64,000 nucleotides of DNA from Branchiostoma floridae. Taxonomy: Eukaryota; Chordata; Leptocardii; Amphioxiformes; Branchiostomatidae. The DNA lies in NCBI RefSeq assembly GCF_000003815.2, contig NC_049982.1, positions 21,818,701 through 21,882,700 on the forward strand. Direction: 5' to 3'. Positions 59,012 to 64,000 of the stretch are shown here, in pieces; position 1 is the stretch's first letter; every line of letters starts with the position of its first letter. The notes below the pieces were generated by a model. The model ran no database searches and had not been told where the DNA came from. It saw only the letters and a program-made list of their open reading frames with translations. The position numbers were made by a program, and so were the translations under genes.

Positions 59012-59454
59012 TAGGGGTGGGTACCGGTACAGAAAATTCAGGTCCAGGTCCGGTTCAGGTCCAGAGGATAAGGTCCAGGTTTGGACCTGAACCTGGACCT
59101 GATTCAGTACGTAAGAACTTGTGAATGGACGATACTCAAAATAATGGTCCATTTTGCAACATAAACATCTGTTTTGTGGAGTATTTGACTCCCAGTGGCG
59201 TTTTAAAATCCTACAAGGCTACTACCTCTGTACGATTGGCTGTAAAACTTGGTAGAATGACTATAGACTATACTCTACTTCGCTGTTGCTATTTCCTTCA
59301 CCGGTAAGCCCCGAAACGTGTGAATTATAATGTGTTCATTTTCCAATCGGTCCAACATCTGGTCCACCCAATTTTTTCAGGTCCGGTTTTTCTGGACCGG
59401 TCCAATGAGAAAAAACGGTTTTGTACCGGTACATCGTACCGGTACCCAGCCCTA
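59012..59454. mobile_element. hAT-type MITE, 443 bp, with perfect 8-bp target duplication
   Basis: Terminal inverted repeats are TAGGGGTGGGTACCGGTAC on the left and the complement of GTACCGGTACCCAGCCCTA on the right. The flanks GTGCTGAT at 59004-59011 and 59455-59462 are identical 8-bp duplications, the length typical of hAT insertions. Inside are repeated 'ggtccagg/ggacctg' and 'ggaccggtcc' motifs in both orientations. It encodes no transposase. Confidence 0.95.
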
Positions 59455-62400
59455 GTGCTGATTCATTTATTGAGGGATATTCTATTTCATCTGCGGGAGG
59501 ACCATTTTTATATGAAAGGAGAACTGGAAGTGATTGGGCATTGTAGGTAGAAGCTTTTGATATACTAGTACTGTATGTTTCTTTCAGTTAGATTTTGTTT
59601 ATACAAGTACTGTCATGATATGAAAGTGTAACGTTATTTTCAATACAAATACAATTCATTTCATCTGGATAAAGCACAATGCTCTGCAAGAGGAATACGC
59701 TATTAGGATTTTACTCCTTATTTTTATGACAGGTGTAGGCAAATGTCTACCAGAAGACACTGAAATGTTTAAAACTGTTACCTTCTCAGAAATGTAAGTT
59801 GTCTAAATTATGTTACTGTAACAATTGTGGATCTGAAATATTTACCAAAATTCTCAAATGAAGTGTTTGATCTGTTACAATGATTTTTCTCATTTATTCT
59901 TACTTATGTTGGGTGCTAATATACATAAACATTACTAACACTGCATTTTATTGTAAATATACCTCATATTGCCACATAGAGAATAAATTATTGGTTTTAT
60001 TAAATTTTGTTGTCTCTCGGCTATCTTTTTTCTGTTCATTTCCTACCATGTATATTTTTTCATGGTCGTGACAACTCAAGGGACTATGGAAAATGATTGC
60101 TGAGGGACAAGCAGTGCCACTTCCTGTCTGCGTACACCTGGTCCACCCCTAGCCCCTTCCTAATTGATTCCATCCCCTCTCTCTCTCCTCCTATCACCAT
60201 TCTAGATCATTCATAGCCTCATCTTCTCACATTTGGGCTGCGTTTATTGTCTTTACAGTACTGTGCTCTATGATCTGTTGATGATAAAAAATATGGCAGT
60301 ACATGTACTAGAATTTTCTTTACAATTGGCTTGATTATACACATTTTTTTTTTCTTTTCTGACAACCTCAGAAAATCTTTTCAATGGGTTTTATGCTATG
60401 CAGTGCACATATTGGCATAAAGAAATTTTTTCTCTGATTTGATAACTTGGGTAGTCAAATTGAAGAAGTGAAACTCATTTGAAGGAATACCCTCTCACTC
60501 CCCCTACACACACACACAGTTATTTTGCTTCAGAATAGTTTGCTGAAAGAGACGGTTGCTAGACTTGAGGGTGTGCAGCCTCCAACTGAAACCCAAATAA
60601 ACGTGGGTGTGCCCCCTAAACACGTTCTGAATGAGGCATGACAAGAAACCTTGAAGAAGTCACGAATGTACCAGCACAAAAGCAAGCCAGCGCTTGTCAA
60701 TACTCACATGCTCACGCATACATTCATGACGCAATGAACATAAAAAGTTCAGTAAACCTAAATTATGAATCAATGCAATGGGAACTAAAATGAACATACA
60801 ACTTAATAATGTCCCATCCACCTGTATTATCAAGTAAGATTTTACACAAGAGTTTCAAAATTGTATTCCCCAAATCAAGCTACTGTTGCACAACCTGTAC
60901 CAGACAAATTGATCATGAATTTTCATGAAGCCGCCCAGGAGTATTAAATAACAGGTGGTTGGTGCGACAACACTGAGTAATTCCTGGAATTGGCCTCAAA
61001 TAGTTCCTAGAATTGGCCCCCCGGGAAGTGACTAGAGTATATTTACAGACATTACATGGGTATCAAGTTTAAAGGCTGCCATTAGTGTAAGAGGTTGCTG
61101 TGACTGATACTGGATTTCACGTCATCAATGTGACAAGTTACCCCAAGATTTATAGACATGCAACCGTCGGTAAAAATGTCACAAGGTATACAAAGGTCTA
61201 AAAGGAAGTAAGTAGGGGGCCATGCACTCAATACATATTGGAAAAATCTGACCATTTTCAAGCAATATACATGGACAGGAAAAAACTAGATAGGATATTG
61301 CTAAACTTGTGTTTTATTTCTTCTCAAAAGGCTCTGAATCTTTCTGTTCAGACATTTTTTACAGAGCAGTTGAGGTCTAAATGCCTTGCCTGCAGCCATA
61401 GTTGTGCGAAACAACAAAACTTTTGTGGCCAACCAACTTTTATGCCTGATGAACAATTTTGATTCTGTGTTATGTTGACCCTTCAATTTCGTCTTTTCAG
61501 CCATTCTATTAAATAATTACTATAAAGCATAAAAGCATATTTGGATCAAAGCAGCTTTAAGCACTTGTCAGAGAAAGATCTATGACACTACGCACCTTGA
61601 AGCTTCAATCCCAGGTGTTATAGAATCAGGTCATCCCATTGTCTGCAGCATCCTTATTGTCCAGAATGATCAGGGACATGACATCAGTTGTCATGACATC
61701 AAAAGGCACAAACAAAAAACTGCTGTGGCTTTCGTAACATTTTGTAATCCATGTAAAGCTGTCAGATGAAAATGGCCCCTATCTCCTCCTTTTCATTGTG
61801 AACTGGTTTTCTGGTGTCTGTTGTGCTCTGAAAGGTTCTCAGTTGTGGACAAGAGTGCCTTTGATGTCTCACCTGCAGTTGCAGCTAACATATTATAAAG
61901 GCAGATTGTGTTCATTCAGTCTTTTGTTACCTTTGACATAACTACATTTTTTAACCATGTGAACCTTCAAGTTTAATTATTGAAACCTGAAGGCTTAGTC
62001 GCATTCCTTGTATTATTTAGGGAATTCTTTGGACAGAATTGAATATTGGGTAGTGAGTGTTAAGGAGCCCCAGTAGAAAATTAGGATGGTACCCAGGCTA
62101 TAATGTTTTGTCCAGCAGTTTTGTGAAACTATATGTTGCCGTAGACTCTTGTCATTTAATAGTTCTACCAAAGGTAACATAGGATCAGTGAAAATTGTAC
62201 CACCAAAAATTTTTTAAAATGACCAGCACGCTAAGATATTGATTACAGCCGCGTGAGCCCAAATCTAAGTATGATTTTGAAAATAAGTTACACCAACAAA
62301 TATTTGGGCTTCACCATCGGTAATACACAGATTATGCAGAAGAAACAGTTTTGTGTAAGAGTCCCACGAGATTTCTCAATCAGCAACTGGATGTCTTTTG

Positions 62401-64000
62401 TCTTGTGTGACAGACAACCCTAATTTAGATACAATGATTGACTATGGAATGAGACATACCAAATATAGCTCAGGCACAAACCCTTGTTGCTATGTCGAAG
62501 ACAGCAGCTATTACGCAAGTGATTGACAGGCATTAGAAAAAAATGACCTACAGAGCACTAAGTGATTGACAGGTAGTAGAAAGAATGACTTCCAGTTAAA
62601 ATTGAAACAAACACTGAACATGGAAGACATAATATTATATTCTTATCTTCAGCTAGAAATTTTAATATCAACTTGAAGGAATAACTATTTTGTATTCAGG
62701 GAAAACAATTCAATTCCTTGATCAGGAATTTGAAATATGAAGTGCATGAATATGTATGTCACATCTTACATGTAATGTTAATAGCCTGTTTGCATCAATT
62801 TCCATCGCTAACATACTTTTTGCTAGCTTTCTCACTCACATTTCTTTCGAAACTCTTCAGAAGAAATGCAATCCACCATCCATGGAAGAAGTTCCCAATT
62901 CACCGTCAAATTTTCAAAATTAGTGTCAATGACATCGTCAGATTTATCTTTTATTTTCGTTGTGACCGATGTAACATGTTTTCTAAAAAAAATCATTACA
63001 AACATCTGCTTGGAAACAAGATGTGCCATTCCCTGAGGAGGTTAGCTGCACTGTATATTTTGTGACATCAGTGTTTCCATAGCAACCTGCCCTAAGGCGA
63101 AAGGTGGTGGAAGCCTGATCTAGCTTGTACACCTGTCTGGCAGAAACAATCAAGTGGCCCCATGTGTATGGTACTTTTGTCCCTGTTCAGGAGGCTTCAT
63201 ATTTGGTCCTGTTTGTATGTGTAGATCATAGCTTGGGACGACCAGCACGATTTTCTTTACACTTAGGTTTTGGTCTGATCTTGGCGCAACCAGCAAAACA
63301 GTTTCAATGTTAACATTGAACATGTAACAGTTAGAAATGTATCATGCAAAAGAAAATTTGCAAAAGGCTCCCTGTACAAAAAAATTACCAGTCGAGCAAT
63401 AATAGATGGAGTTTTTATGGAGGTACTAACTCCTAGTGCACAGACATGCCTTGATACATGTAGCTGGCTTATATGGATTTCCTTTTTCCTGTACAAATAG
63501 CTCCATCTCTATGTTGTGATACCCCAATGTTCAACCGCCCTCTGACCCTAATCCTAACATAGGGGTATTGGAATATAGGGCTGTCCCTGAACAAATAATC
63601 CTCATCCTTATACCTCTAATCCTGCTGAGCCTGTAAGCAACAAGAGTATTGACTCAGTGGGAGTTTCAGCTGCTATCCTGGTCACTCTAAGCCCGACCAG
63701 AGAGTTGGAATTGACCAGTTGTGCAAAGTGATCACCTTTGTATAAAGGTAACAGGAGCAATGCTGACCGTTTGTTCTACTGCAGCTTTATAATCAGCTTA
63801 TAATTGAGTCTTAATGGCCTCCTGTCTCAATCTAGGCCATACAGGCACAACCTGCCAGGTGTTTTGTTGTAACCTGTTCAGTGCCTTGGCAACAAGGACC
63901 TGGCCAGCTTCTTTAGTTGCTTAATTGGGCATGAAATGTCTTGTAATATTTCTTTTCTTCCCCTTTTCTCTGAGTGCAATGAAGGTGGTATACAAAGAAC

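Larger units (their letters stand above)
56923..64000. other. SH3PXD2 3' UTR followed by intergenic DNA
   Basis: No exon-like conserved coding sequence is seen on either strand. The first part to about 57.5 kb is probably 3' UTR. A hAT-type MITE lies at 59012-59454. The rest is AT-rich unique-looking sequence with short microsatellites such as (CA)n near 60511. Confidence 0.65.

Overview
The window is eukaryotic genomic DNA from a metazoan with short exons, long introns and many small transposon relics. Its gene content (ACSF2, CFAP206, a gasdermin-family gene, RNPC3/U11-U12 65K and one five-SH3 TKS gene) and the recurrent 'tacatgta'-type AT-rich sequence suggest an invertebrate deuterostome. 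A cephalochordate (Branchiostoma, amphioxus) is my best guess. That is an inference: no species marker can be read directly.

Layout. (1) 1-6649, plus strand: the 3' half of ACSF2, a mitochondrial medium-chain acyl-CoA synthetase. It is interrupted by a 5'-truncated Penelope-like retroelement flanked by a 515-bp direct duplication that contains ACSF2 exons. (2) 7194-13699, minus strand: complete CFAP206, a ciliary radial-spoke protein, with 15 coding exons. It is tail-to-tail with ACSF2. (3) 13.7-17.9 kb: divergent intergenic region with a long (TA)n tract, an assembly gap and two TATA-box promoter candidates. (4) 17896-22882, plus: gasdermin-family gene, 10 coding exons, with a deleted mariner element in its last intron. 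(5) 23194-28399, minus: complete RNPC3, the 65K protein of the minor (U12-type) spliceosome, 13 coding exons. Its own last intron is an almost textbook U12-type intron. (6) 29805-56922, plus: complete SH3PXD2 (TKS adaptor: PX plus five SH3 domains), 12 constitutive coding exons plus two candidate cassette exons, with a one-base frameshift in exon 7 of this assembly. Its large introns hold inverted-repeat elements, a tRNA-derived SINE and a second gap. (7) 56923-64000: 3' UTR and intergenic DNA with a hAT-type MITE.

All splice junctions listed were checked for phase, and the exon sums give whole-codon totals: CFAP206 626 aa, RNPC3 491 aa, gasdermin 460 aa, ACSF2 C-terminal 312 aa, and SH3PXD2 about 1289 aa if one base is missing from exon 7. 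The genes are not a pathway. They are unrelated neighbours, arranged in two convergent pairs (ACSF2/CFAP206 and gasdermin/RNPC3) and two divergent pairs (CFAP206/gasdermin and RNPC3/SH3PXD2). Protein identities come from recognition of conserved family sequence, not from a database search.
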